Assembly: GCF_900167945.1 (NCBI RefSeq)
Contig: NZ_FUZA01000007.1
Span: 310,001-374,000 of the forward strand
Source of the DNA: Dyadobacter psychrophilus
Lineage (GTDB): Bacteria > Bacteroidota > Bacteroidia > Cytophagales > Spirosomataceae
DNA: 64,000 bases
Direction: 5' to 3'
The number at the start of each line of letters is the position of its first letter. Positions within the stretch are counted from its first letter, which is position 1. A program made the translations under genes and the position numbers. The notes under the pieces were generated by a model. The model searched no databases. It was not told the DNA's origin and saw nothing but the letters and a program-made list of their open reading frames with translations. Positions 39,101 to 46,493 of this stretch are shown one piece after another.

Positions 39101-39780
39101 TTCCATCTGTCGCCTCATCCAGCCTGATAACAGCAACATTGCCCGACACCACGCTTGCAGGAAGTTATTACGTGCGGGTTGTGAGTTCAGGGACCAATCC
39201 TGAATTTACCGTAAAAGGCAGTGTGAGCTCGATTACCATTACAGCGAGCCCGCTTCCCATTGCTACAATCACAGGCACGCAGACCATTTTAGTAGGCGAT
39301 AAAGCGGACATGAAAATTGAAACCACCGGAAAAGCACCGTGGACATTTACATTGAGCAACGGCACAAAGGATTCGCTTATCACCGCTGCAGTAACTCCCT
39401 ACACATTTAAACTGGCGCCAAGAGTAACTACAACTTACACCATTTCGAAGGTGACCAACGGCTGCGGAACCGGTAAAGGAGCCGGCAGTGCACGCGTCCA
39501 GGTTGACCCAATCCTCGGTGTAGAACCGCCTGCATCAGCAGACTGGGTGAAGGTTTATCCTACGCTTGTCACATCGCAATGCACAGTAGAGTTAACAGGA
39601 ACAGTATCGCCGAAAGAAGCCCGCGCAGAAGTTATTGACCTGACTGGGCGTTCACGAGCAGTGAAGACGATCAACCAGAAAACAACAGAAGTTGATTTTT
39701 CATCTTATCCTTCGGGACTTTACTTATTGAGGATTACAAACGGAAATAAGAATACAGTTTGGCGCGTTATGAAGCCTTAA
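36136..39780 (+). CDS. Giant repetitive Ig-like protein with T9SS sorting domain
   Basis: A 1214-residue secreted protein. A signal peptide ends NSFGQ. From residue about 150 to 830 there are nine units of 75-90 residues; each has a core of the type LKWY-x-ASGG, followed by a P-T-P patch and SYYVSQTVGGCESxRAEI. The units hold conserved cysteines. Three further beta-sandwich modules follow and the last 80 residues are a T9SS type A sorting domain (VKVYPTLVTSQ, AEVIDLTGRS, YPSGLYLLRI). It is most likely a surface adhesin or matrix protein. Codon-level repetition between units suggests growth by unequal exchange. Confidence 0.87.
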   Translation: MKRTFIKKSIFTILAAILSVANSFGQTAITTGALNPTEVCAGGNVTVPFTTTGTVAPLTNFIAQLSDAAGAFTSPVNIGSADASPITATIPAGTAAGAAYKVRVISVLVAVTIATGSESAALKVNAIPAKPTVTSPVAYEVGDKAVALAATGTGLKWYDAATGGEGATKIPVPDTKTEGTQNFFVSQTVGGCESARSEIVVNVTKTVCTPPAKPTVSNQSYTLNADADPLSATPTTGLLWYTAEMGGTGSPTAPTPSTNTVGTKSYYVSRTVAGCESERAEIVVTVTACVPPKAPDATNVSYCINEATNALTATGTALKWYSAASGGAPLGAAPKPSSASAGTTSYYVTQTVGGCESPRAEIKVTITQTAPPTVENLDYCLNATAPTLTATGSNLKWYTASSGGTGSASAPTPTTNSLGTKSYFVSQTVGDCESARSEIKVTVKNVSPLPTVTSPINLCQNTDTAPLKATGTALQWYTVATGGNGSSTAPSPNTATVGTTSYYVSQTSAGLCEGPRAKIDVIIKDTPATPTVTSPIEYCVGETPKTLTPAGPTFKWYSATNDVTGNTTPPTPKTTTAGTTTFYVTQSTTYGSLVCESSRADVNVVVNARPAALPTVSEAFCQERADKSYTFEAQPAAGNTVNWYTSASGGTASKTAPSINLKNAGETTFYATQVSKTCESPTRVAQKVRVKALPGLPTIDKPLVEICQFVAAQPLSAKPVTNGILKWYGTNATGGDASDNAPVPSTAEGGTTSYFVGQALEGCVGDRAKIDVKINTTPKPQTTTQLAYCQNEVAPRLDATGSILKWYRNASDTDFQGVPFTPFTEKVQDYSFFVTQTGSNGCESPKEEIKIHIKALPSATVSGSSTIDLGQTATIRIRFTGDGPWIYALSDGTTDTTDQQNHEIQVKPTTTTTYLLTNVANACGKGLPIGSALVTVKIPTINSGNPSVAEACAGKTFNVPFQQSGDFPAENTFKVQIATENTDAKFKSIPSVASSSLITATLPDTTLAGSYYVRVVSSGTNPEFTVKGSVSSITITASPLPIATITGTQTILVGDKADMKIETTGKAPWTFTLSNGTKDSLITAAVTPYTFKLAPRVTTTYTISKVTNGCGTGKGAGSARVQVDPILGVEPPASADWVKVYPTLVTSQCTVELTGTVSPKEARAEVIDLTGRSRAVKTINQKTTEVDFSSYPSGLYLLRITNGNKNTVWRVMKP

Positions 39781-39800
39781 TTTTAGATAAAAAAAACACC

Positions 39801-39839
39801 AAACGGGACATTTATTGCTTAGCGATGAATGTCCCGTTT
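39801..39839. terminator. Terminator hairpin before tadA
   Basis: AAACGGGACATT (39801-39812) is the reverse complement of 39828-39839, which is followed by T residues. It ends the T9SS gene and overlaps the longest possible upstream start (39815) of tadA, which argues that TadA starts further down. Confidence 0.82.
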
Positions 39840-39862
39840 TCATTAAACAACGGACTTATACA

Positions 39863-40315
39863 TTGAATATCCAGGCAGACATTCTCGATAATTACTTCAT
39901 GGCGGAAGCGATGCGACAAGCTGAGAAGGCGTATGAAGAAGGTGAAATTCCGGTCGGTGCTGTGGTTGTAATTGGCGAACGCATTATTGGTAAAGGTTAT
40001 AATCAAACTGAAAAACTGAACGACGTAACTGCTCATGCTGAGATGATTGCGATTACCGCCGCATCTGATAACCTTGGTTCAAAATACCTTTCGGATTGCA
40101 CATTGTATGTAACGCTTGAACCTTGCGTGATGTGTGCCGGCGCGCTTTATTGGACTCAGATGAACCGCGTTGTCTTTGGTGCAGCCGATGAAAAACGCGG
40201 CTTTGCAAGGCTTGGCAAAGTTATTTTACATCCTAAAACAAGTCTGACAACCGGAATTTTGGCTCGGGAATCGCAGGAACTGCTGCTCAAATTTTTTAAG
40301 AAATTAAGAACATAA
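39863..40315 (+). CDS. tadA: tRNA-specific adenosine deaminase
   Basis: TadA converts A34 to inosine in tRNA-Arg(ACG), the tRNA encoded at 19442-19515. The active site is HAE (H58, E60) and the zinc cysteines are in PCVMC (C88, C91). The start is uncertain: the longest open frame begins inside a terminator hairpin. TTG at 39863 gives 150 residues and aligns the N-terminus with E. coli TadA; ATG at 39899 gives 138 residues. I choose the TTG because residues 5-15 match the family's first helix. Confidence 0.9.
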   Translation: MNIQADILDNYFMAEAMRQAEKAYEEGEIPVGAVVVIGERIIGKGYNQTEKLNDVTAHAEMIAITAASDNLGSKYLSDCTLYVTLEPCVMCAGALYWTQMNRVVFGAADEKRGFARLGKVILHPKTSLTTGILARESQELLLKFFKKLRT

Positions 40316-40378
40316 AGCCTTTTTCTGCTGTTAGCCAACTGATACAGTACATTTTTTAATCATTAAACTACACTGAAA

Positions 40379-40984
40379 ATGGCATTTACACTAGATCCCT
40401 TACCTTACGCAAACAATGCATTGGAGCCGCATATCGATGCATTGACCATGGAGATACATCACGACCGTCACCATCAGGCATATGTTACCAATTTGAATGC
40501 AGCGGTAGCAGGCACTGAACTGGAAGGCAAAAGCATAGAAGAAATTATCTCAAACATCAGCAAAGCGCCAGCACCTGTACGTAACAATGGCGGTGGTCAC
40601 TGGAACCACGCATTTTTCTGGAAATCACTTTCTCCAAACGGAGGCGGCGAACCAACAGGTGAATTGGCACAAGCGATCACAGCGAAATTCGGCTCATTCC
40701 AGGCATTCAAAGATGAGTTCAAAAAAGCAGCAACAGGCCGTTTCGGCTCAGGATGGGCATGGCTTATTAAATCCGGCGACGGCGTAGCGATCACTTCTAC
40801 ACCAAACCAGGACAACCCATTGATGGACATTGCAGAGGCAAAAGGAACGCCTATCATTGGTTTGGATGTGTGGGAACACGCTTATTATCTGAAATATCAA
40901 AACAAGCGCCCGGATTATATCGACGCATACTGGAACGTAGTGGACTGGAAAGCCGCTGACGCTCTTTATGTTGGAGCGAAATAA
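40379..40984 (+). CDS. sodA: Superoxide dismutase, Mn/Fe family (Mn type)
   Basis: A 201-residue enzyme that dismutates superoxide to oxygen and hydrogen peroxide. Metal ligands are H27, H77, D163 and H167 in DVWEHAYY. Gln144 in TPNQDNPL and Gly76-type spacing in GGGHWNHAFFW are signs of the manganese subgroup, though such enzymes may be cambialistic. No signal peptide, so cytoplasmic. Downstream is a strong hairpin at 41004-41060. Confidence 0.95.
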   Translation: MAFTLDPLPYANNALEPHIDALTMEIHHDRHHQAYVTNLNAAVAGTELEGKSIEEIISNISKAPAPVRNNGGGHWNHAFFWKSLSPNGGGEPTGELAQAITAKFGSFQAFKDEFKKAATGRFGSGWAWLIKSGDGVAITSTPNQDNPLMDIAEAKGTPIIGLDVWEHAYYLKYQNKRPDYIDAYWNVVDWKAADALYVGAK

Positions 40985-41003
40985 GGGTTGAAAATATAGA
41001 TTG

Positions 41004-41060
41004 AGGTTTGAAGGTTGAAAAAAAAGTGCACTGTTAGCCTTGCAACCTTCAAACCTTTTC
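41004..41060 (+). terminator. Terminator of sodA
   Basis: The 14-base arms AGGTTTGAAGGTTG (41004-41017) and 41043-41056 are exact reverse complements and the right arm is followed by four T residues. The loop is 25 bases. Confidence 0.8.
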
Positions 41061-41099
41061 CTAATTTTGTGTCCTCGAAAGGGGTTCTCCCCTCAGAAC

Positions 41100-41174
41100 G
41101 GAGGTTGTAGCTCAGTCGGTTAGAGCGCTAGATTGTGGTTCTAGAGGTCGCGGGTTCGAGACCCGTCTCCCTCC
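41100..41174 (+). tRNA. tRNA-His (anticodon GTG), acceptor stem with two mismatches
   Basis: The cloverleaf has D-stem GCTC/GAGC, anticodon stem CTAGA/TCTAG with loop TTGTGGT (GTG), and T-arm GCGGG/CCCGT. Counting G-1 at 41100 paired with C73 at 41174, the outer four acceptor pairs fit, but positions 5-68 (T-C) and 6-67 (T-T) do not pair. The change is at the 3' end of the gene, where an integrase gene begins 250 bases later. A functional tRNA is still likely, but the 3' end may have been altered by an insertion. Confidence 0.88.
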
Positions 41175-41197
41175 CTTGAAATAAGTTCAAAGTCAAA

Positions 41198-41240
41198 CAA
41201 AATGCCTGTAAATCAATGATTTGCGGGCATTTTTGTTTTT
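41198..41240 (+). terminator. Terminator of tRNA-His
   Basis: An imperfect stem pairs CAAAATGCCTGTAAATCA (41198-41215) with TGATTTGCGGGCATTTTTG (41217-41235), followed by T residues. Confidence 0.7.
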
Positions 41241-41272
41241 CAGATCATATCAAAAAATGCAAAAATTCCCAT

Positions 41273-41330
41273 GTTTCCAGTGAGTCTTTCGTGTAGTTCA
41301 CTCACTTTGAGAAAAAGACTCACTGGAAAC
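41273..41330. repeat. Perfect 17-bp inverted repeat upstream of integrase
   Basis: GTTTCCAGTGAGTCTTT (41273-41289) is the exact reverse complement of 41314-41330, with a 24-base centre that itself contains CACTCAC-type half sites. It lies between tRNA-His and the integrase start. It may be the integrase arm or core site (att) or an operator; no copy of it was found elsewhere in the window. Confidence 0.6.
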
Positions 41331-41426
41331 GGCCTAACAAATTGATTGACAACATGTTCACCGCATGGACATCTTGATTGGCAAGCGTGGTAATTCGATA
41401 TTTAACCACTTTTAAACGCTTGTGTT

Positions 41427-42647
41427 ATGTTGGAGAAAACATTCGGCCTGCTTTTCTATTTAAAGCCCGCCAGAAATCAAAAAGGAACAGTTCGCTACGT
41501 TTACCTGCGAATTACCGTCGACGGCAAAGTCGCCGAGCTATCTACCAAGAAGTTATGGAATACGGAAAGGTGGAATTCCTCAGCCGGGCGACCAGCCGGA
41601 AACAAGGAAGATGCAAAGACGCTTAATGCATATTTGGACTTGCTCACGGCGAAGGTTTACCAAGCCAAGAAAATTCTTACCGAGGATGACAAAGAAATTT
41701 CTGCCGAAGGCTTGAAAAACATTTTGCTTGGCAAAAGCAATGAGACCCGCACCATTCTTGAAGTCTTTGAGCATCACAATGAGCAGATGGAAGCACTCGT
41801 CGGTCAAGAGTTCGCACCACTCACTTTAAAGCGTTACAAGACTGCAAAAGAACATACTGCCTCCTTCATCAAATGGAAGTATAAGAAGGATGACATGGCG
41901 ATCAAAGACCTAAACTATGAATTCATTACCGAATTCAACTTCTGGCTTCGTAGTGCGCGGGGTTGCAATCATAACTCGGCAATCAAGTATATGAGCAATC
42001 TAAAAAAGGTGGTGTTGATTTGCGTCAATAATAAGTGGTTGAAAAAAGATCCGTTTCAAGGGTTCAAGCTGACGAAGAAAGAAGTTGTCAAGAATCCGCT
42101 ATCAAGGGAGGAGCTGAAACGACTTACTGAGAAAGTGTTCGAAGTTGAAAGAATCGGCCAGGTGCGGGATATCTTTCTATTCTGCTGCTACACTGGGTTG
42201 GCTTATGTAGACGTGAAGCAATTGAAGACGACGGATATTGTTGTGGGCATGGATGGCGAGCCGTGGATTGATACCACTCGCCAGAAAACGGATGCGCCTA
42301 CACGTATTCCACTTTTGGATACGGCGCTGGAAATTATTGAGAAGTATAAGGATCATCCTCAATGCTGTGCGGCTGGCGTTGTGCTGCCGGTGCTGAGTAA
42401 CCAGAAGATGAATGCTTATTTGAAAGAGATTGCCAATCTGTGCGGAATTTCCAAGACGTTGACCTTTCATATTGCGCGGCATACGTTTGCTACAACTGTG
42501 ACGCTGAGTAATAAGGTGCCGATTGAGACGGTTTCCAAAATGCTGGGGCACCGGTCTTTGAAGCAGACAATGATTTATGCTAAAATACTGGATGTGAAGA
42601 TTAGTGAGGATATGAAGGGGTTGCGAGAGCGGTTGAAGGGGCTATAA
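41427..42647 (+). CDS. Tyrosine recombinase/integrase (Bacteroidota element type)
   Basis: A 406-residue site-specific recombinase with an N-terminal Arm/SAM-like domain (starts MLEKTFGLLFYLKPARNQKG) and a C-terminal catalytic domain. The box-II HxxR is HIARHTFAT (H348, R351), a GH in MLGHRS, and the nucleophile Tyr is in TMIYAKI at about 384. At the box-I position the sequence is TGLAYVDV, without the usual Arg, as known for integrases of Bacteroides conjugative elements. It is the first gene of the island and follows tRNA-His. A terminator lies at 42653-42675. Confidence 0.93.
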   Translation: MLEKTFGLLFYLKPARNQKGTVRYVYLRITVDGKVAELSTKKLWNTERWNSSAGRPAGNKEDAKTLNAYLDLLTAKVYQAKKILTEDDKEISAEGLKNILLGKSNETRTILEVFEHHNEQMEALVGQEFAPLTLKRYKTAKEHTASFIKWKYKKDDMAIKDLNYEFITEFNFWLRSARGCNHNSAIKYMSNLKKVVLICVNNKWLKKDPFQGFKLTKKEVVKNPLSREELKRLTEKVFEVERIGQVRDIFLFCCYTGLAYVDVKQLKTTDIVVGMDGEPWIDTTRQKTDAPTRIPLLDTALEIIEKYKDHPQCCAAGVVLPVLSNQKMNAYLKEIANLCGISKTLTFHIARHTFATTVTLSNKVPIETVSKMLGHRSLKQTMIYAKILDVKISEDMKGLRERLKGL

Positions 42648-42652
42648 AATTT

Positions 42653-42675
42653 AAGACGATTTAATCGTCTTTTTT
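42653..42675 (+). terminator. Terminator of integrase gene
   Basis: AAGACGAT (42653-42660) pairs with ATCGTCTT (42664-42671), followed by more T residues, just after the stop codon at 42647. Confidence 0.8.
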
Positions 42676-42688
42676 ACTAAATTTGTAT

Positions 42689-42758
42689 GGAGTTGTAGCT
42701 CAGCAAGGTCAGAGCGCTCGGTTTACCGAGGGGCGCAGGTTCGATTCCTGCCAGCTAA
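42689..42758 (+). pseudogene. Degenerate tRNA-like sequence
   Basis: D-arm (GCTC/GAGC), T-arm GCAGG-TTCGATT-CCTGC and part of an acceptor stem can be drawn, but the anticodon arm is CTCGG-TTTA-CCGAG with a 4-base loop, so about three anticodon-loop bases are missing. The acceptor ends GGAGTTG against CAGCTAA: the outer two pairs fail while CAGCTCC would have been perfect. At 70 bases it is short. It looks like a tRNA gene decayed or cut at its 3' end by insertion of the DNA to the right. Confidence 0.6.
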
Positions 42759-42788
42759 TGTACATTGCAAAGGTGTCCATTAGCTGGC
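42750..42788. repeat. 11-bp perfect inverted repeat at tRNA-like 3' end
   Basis: GCCAGCTAATG (42750-42760) and 42778-42788 are exact reverse complements with 17 bases between. The left arm includes the last bases of the tRNA-like sequence. Possible insertion-site structure or a hairpin in front of the HEPN gene. Confidence 0.55.
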
Positions 42789-42805
42789 TCAATCGATTAT
42801 CTAAT

Positions 42806-43507
42806 ATGCCACATCCAAATACTCTCCCATTTTACGAAGCTTATGTCACTAACGTTCGTGATTTTCTACAAGCTGGCATTGATATTAAAAGAACGATAAA
42901 TCGATCTCTGAAAACTGGTAAGACTGCAACAGTCACAATTCAAACTAAGCTATACGCGTTAACTTACTCGACATATTCTGAAGCTAGTTTCATGAAAATG
43001 ATTCTTACCCCATATGGCTTCGATCAAATATACGTCGAACAGATCCTCAAACAGTCATCAATTCAAGAAAAGTGGCTTAAATGCCTTGAAATAGCATTTA
43101 TAAACTTTTCAAAATTCTCCAAAGGATCGGAGATTCCAAACAGAAAGCTAGCACTCCGCAGAATAATAAAAAGCTATATTGTCGATCCAAGTATCATTAG
43201 GAATAAGATTGCTCATGGCCAATTTACTGTCGCACTAAATAGTGCTAATACAAGTATTAATCCCACATTGACAACACAGCTTGCAGATTTGAACATAGTT
43301 ACAATTTACAGATGGTTTGAAATCAACAAACGGCTATGTGGTATTATTGAAGATTTGATCGAGTCGCCGGACAAGGCTCATTACAATCAATATTATACTA
43401 AATATCAAGATTTGGAAAAGTTTATTTCAGATACTAAGCATTGGACGGTTCAAACCAAAATGCAGACAGCAGGTTTAGTAAAGCCGGTTAAAATAAAATT
43501 TAGCTAG
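42806..43507 (+). CDS. HEPN-domain protein
   Basis: The ATG at 42806 gives 233 residues; an in-frame extension upstream only translates the tRNA-like sequence. The protein is all-alpha and carries RNKIAHGQF with R132 and H137, the R-x4-H motif of HEPN domains. HEPN proteins are often metal-independent RNases in toxin and defence systems (for example the MAE_28990-like group). No antitoxin-like partner is directly next to it; the following gene, convergent, is a PD-(D/E)XK protein. The A+T-rich composition suggests recent acquisition. Confidence 0.65.
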   Translation: MPHPNTLPFYEAYVTNVRDFLQAGIDIKRTINRSLKTGKTATVTIQTKLYALTYSTYSEASFMKMILTPYGFDQIYVEQILKQSSIQEKWLKCLEIAFINFSKFSKGSEIPNRKLALRRIIKSYIVDPSIIRNKIAHGQFTVALNSANTSINPTLTTQLADLNIVTIYRWFEINKRLCGIIEDLIESPDKAHYNQYYTKYQDLEKFISDTKHWTVQTKMQTAGLVKPVKIKFS

Positions 43508-43562
43508 CGTGGATGGACGTCTGTTTTTTCTGCAATTTTTATCGCAGTAATGGTAACCAGCT

Positions 43563-45683
43563 TCAATCTTTTAAAAATTCCTCTGTCGATACTCGATAGG
43601 AATCACTTAGGTTAGTGATAGCGTCATTTAGACTAAGAGCATACTTATCCCGAATCATGCGTTGGCTGAACTGCTCTTCTACGTTATACATTGCTGCAAA
43701 TAGCTCGCTATGTGGACTACCTATCCCACAATATTCTACTAGGTCCGACAGTTCGAAGGAATCTGCCTTCCACAAATGGAAGACGTTTACATCACCATCT
43801 GGTAGTTTAAATTTCCAAATTCCGGTATCAAGAAAGTTTATAAGTTCATGCACATGTCTAACAGGATATCCAGAAATATGATGACCAAAGATTCTTCTCG
43901 AAGACGGAACAATCAGATAGACCACGCGTATAATCTTCGAAAAATCAATATTAAGCCGCCTACCAAGATCAACCTGATAATTTGGATCAGAGATTGCAGA
44001 TTGAATATATTTTAACTGTTCTCCTGCCTTCATTAAATAATCGTTAATACGTCGATATTCGAACGAGTCAGTAGCATCCATCACATCTTTGCATTCGCAA
44101 ATAAAAATAGTATCATCTTTTACACCTAAAAAATCGATATCTCCCTCCCTTTGAGTCTCACCTTTATAATATATTTTTTGATCTATGAAACACGAAAAAC
44201 CACGAGCCGCAAATGCTTTTGCCAAATGAACACCTCCTTGAGAAATTAAATCCATTTGATTTCCCCTAACATTCTTACCACTTTTGGCCAAAGATGCTAT
44301 AATATTACGGGTCGCCCTAGAATGGCGCAGCACCGAAAGACAGATAACGTAGAAATCGTTCGAACTTAATATAGGTGTGTACTGCAAATCCAGGAAAGCA
44401 TCTCCGTCAAAGTTCCAGGACATAATATCTAAATAATTTAGTATTTTATCTCTAGATACAATTGACTCAAAGGTACCGACTAACCGTTCTTCGTCCCAAA
44501 TGACTAGGAGAGAACTCAACAATTTATAATAATTTGATCCAGAAATTCGCTTGATAACATACTCTGAATATACATATTGTAAAATAGTAAAGATTCGATG
44601 AACGTATAAAAAGTCATTCATCGTAAATCCATCAACCAAGACAAATTTAGTTAAGGCTTCCTCTGAGATTGACAATTCCTTCGCAACGTATTGTAGCCCT
44701 TGTACCTCCTCATAGTAATAACCAATTTTCTCTTTGCAAATTATTTCAAAAAAAGCAGTCGGAAGCAAAAACGTGAATCTGGGAAATGGATATAATTGAT
44801 ACTGAATCGCATTTGGGAATTGTTCATGTACAATTGAGGCAAGTGAGCTAATAGTTGGATAACCATTAAAGAACTCATACACACCCCAAGCATCTGCATC
44901 CTTTTGCCCTTCTCCAAAAATATCAGAAAGAGCCATGCTTTTGAGGAAGTTCGGTTCTTTATGTGTAATTCTAAGGAGGGAAGATTCTTTCTGACAAACG
45001 TATCCCAAAGTTTCAATTTGAATTTCAAGGTCGCGAAACGTTCTCAAACGGTTGGCACTTTGAATTAAAGAGACATGCCGATTCTTTTTCAGGAATTCCT
45101 CATCGATGAACAAATTAAACGGCTTGCTTGGAGTTAGGACGCCAATTAGCCATACCAGGTATGAAATCGCTTCGCAATTTTCCTCAAGTGAAAGCGATTG
45201 GTCGTTGACATCTCTTAAACTGCCGAGTGGACTCTCTTTTCTTTTTAAAAAGAATAATTCATTGATGACGAGCAAAGATTTGACTAGGCTTGTCTCAACG
45301 ATATGTCCTTCAACATTTACCTTTTGAGGTCTATAAGCTCTGATATACGCGCACAAATCCTTATAGACTTTTTTAAGTTCAATAGAATACTTGTCAAGGT
45401 GAATCAAAGACTCAAAGTATAACGTTTCCGATTCAGAAAGGCAAAAAAAAGACTTGTGTTTTAGGATATGTTTCGATATTCCGGCAACAGGATCTTTTTT
45501 GTCAATGTATGTAGAATGTCTTAGAATACCCTTTTGTTTCAATTTATCCAAAAATCTGCTTCCGCCAACTACTATTCCAAGACTAATACGGTCTATCGCG
45601 TAACCTATTCTTGATTTGGATAATGAATAGAGAATCTCCTCAAGAAGATTTATTATGAGCTTTTTCTCAGAAATACTTTTCAC
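43563..45683 (-). CDS. Large protein with a PD-(D/E)XK nuclease domain
   Basis: A 706-residue protein of unknown family starting at a GTG. The first 470 residues are mostly helical with no domain I recognise. Residues about 485-560 contain a restriction-endonuclease-like core: EGDIDFLGVKDD near residue 508 supplies the Asp, and FICECKDV near 528 supplies the E-x-K. This core is known from restriction and defence nucleases. In the DNA upstream of the GTG the frame stays open for 33 codons (to a stop at 45783-45785) with coding-like sequence but without ATG, GTG or TTG, so the true start may be different or the gene may be damaged there. Confidence 0.7.
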   Translation of the reverse strand: MKSISEKKLIINLLEEILYSLSKSRIGYAIDRISLGIVVGGSRFLDKLKQKGILRHSTYIDKKDPVAGISKHILKHKSFFCLSESETLYFESLIHLDKYSIELKKVYKDLCAYIRAYRPQKVNVEGHIVETSLVKSLLVINELFFLKRKESPLGSLRDVNDQSLSLEENCEAISYLVWLIGVLTPSKPFNLFIDEEFLKKNRHVSLIQSANRLRTFRDLEIQIETLGYVCQKESSLLRITHKEPNFLKSMALSDIFGEGQKDADAWGVYEFFNGYPTISSLASIVHEQFPNAIQYQLYPFPRFTFLLPTAFFEIICKEKIGYYYEEVQGLQYVAKELSISEEALTKFVLVDGFTMNDFLYVHRIFTILQYVYSEYVIKRISGSNYYKLLSSLLVIWDEERLVGTFESIVSRDKILNYLDIMSWNFDGDAFLDLQYTPILSSNDFYVICLSVLRHSRATRNIIASLAKSGKNVRGNQMDLISQGGVHLAKAFAARGFSCFIDQKIYYKGETQREGDIDFLGVKDDTIFICECKDVMDATDSFEYRRINDYLMKAGEQLKYIQSAISDPNYQVDLGRRLNIDFSKIIRVVYLIVPSSRRIFGHHISGYPVRHVHELINFLDTGIWKFKLPDGDVNVFHLWKADSFELSDLVEYCGIGSPHSELFAAMYNVEEQFSQRMIRDKYALSLNDAITNLSDSYRVSTEEFLKD

Positions 45684-45842
45684 GGGAACAGGAACACCAT
45701 TTTGGATTAGATGGTTAGTCCAATCGCTCTTTGGGAAATATTGCTCAATTTTAAAATCTTCTATGGCTATTCTGATAACAGGTTAATAATGCTTTTCGAT
45801 GCAAGCGCCTAGCGGGAACAATCTAAGAGAAGTTCAGTTTAA

Positions 45843-46031
45843 TTACTCTTTGACGTAAACCGCAACATATGTGGTAGTAGGGCTACCTATACCTAGACAA
45901 CCAGGCTTCTGAATTGGGAACACGGAATGGAATTTATATCCACTTGACGCGTGTTTAGAGAAGCGGCTTTCTAATGCTAAAATGTCTTTGTCAGAAAACT
46001 GCGCACCAATTTGTTCGATTTTGTACTGCAT
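45843..46031 (-). CDS. Small DUF4177-like protein
   Basis: A 62-residue protein starting 13 bases downstream of the yidD stop, so probably co-transcribed. The pattern MQYKIEQIG, a helix (KDILALESRFSKHA), then GYKFHSVFPI and a closing strand TYVAVYVKE is that of DUF4177-type small alpha/beta proteins. Function of that family is unknown. Confidence 0.55.
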   Translation of the reverse strand: MQYKIEQIGAQFSDKDILALESRFSKHASSGYKFHSVFPIQKPGCLGIGSPTTTYVAVYVKE

Positions 46032-46044
46032 AAATATTTGTTAG

Positions 46045-46413
46045 TTATATAAGTTCGTCAATCCCTCCATTTTCACCTCGACAACGCCAGAGCCTATTCA
46101 ACGTTAGCTTAATGCCCTGAAAAAATCCATGGTTTCTAAATGCTATTTCTGCGTAATGTGAGCAACTCGGATCAAATACACATCGGTTTCCAAGCCTACT
46201 AGAAACATTGTCCTGATAATTCCTAATTGCTCTAACAGTCATATTCAGCCATATAGGGCTCTTTGGCACATCTAATTGCCTAATGGCTGTATCTCGTTCC
46301 GTATACTTTGAAAAATGCCGTTGAATGTGAGCGAAGTCCTTTTCGCTCACATTCAACTCAAAGTGATCATCACCAACTTTAATAGCCTTAGGTTCCTTTT
46401 GAATATGACACAT
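46045..46413 (-). CDS. yidD: Membrane protein insertion efficiency factor YidD-like
   Basis: A 122-residue protein. The C-terminal 70 residues are YidD (DUF37): CVFDPSCSHYAEIAFRNHG followed by FFQGIKLTLNRLWRC, including the conserved cysteine pattern. The first 45 residues are an additional N-terminal part absent from classical YidD (about 80 residues) that sits beside YidC/RnpA in core genomes. A copy inside an accessory island near a helicase gene is unusual. Confidence 0.82.
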   Translation of the reverse strand: MCHIQKEPKAIKVGDDHFELNVSEKDFAHIQRHFSKYTERDTAIRQLDVPKSPIWLNMTVRAIRNYQDNVSSRLGNRCVFDPSCSHYAEIAFRNHGFFQGIKLTLNRLWRCRGENGGIDELI

Positions 46414-46493
46414 GTGAAGGTTCTCATAATGTTAGTTACGGATTGTATTTCGTGCACAAATCATATGAACGATTGCGCTGCATTTAAATAAAT

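Noticed and set aside
42683..42805. Longer N-terminus for the HEPN protein
   Set aside because: These codons translate the tRNA-like sequence and carry no homology signal; the ATG at 42806 fits better.
44140..44155. A 12-base match to the tRNA-His 3' end (TCTCCCTCCCTT) as possible attR
   Set aside because: It lies inside the coding frame of the 706-residue nuclease gene next to its active-site Asp codons, is short and low in complexity, and has no other border signs.
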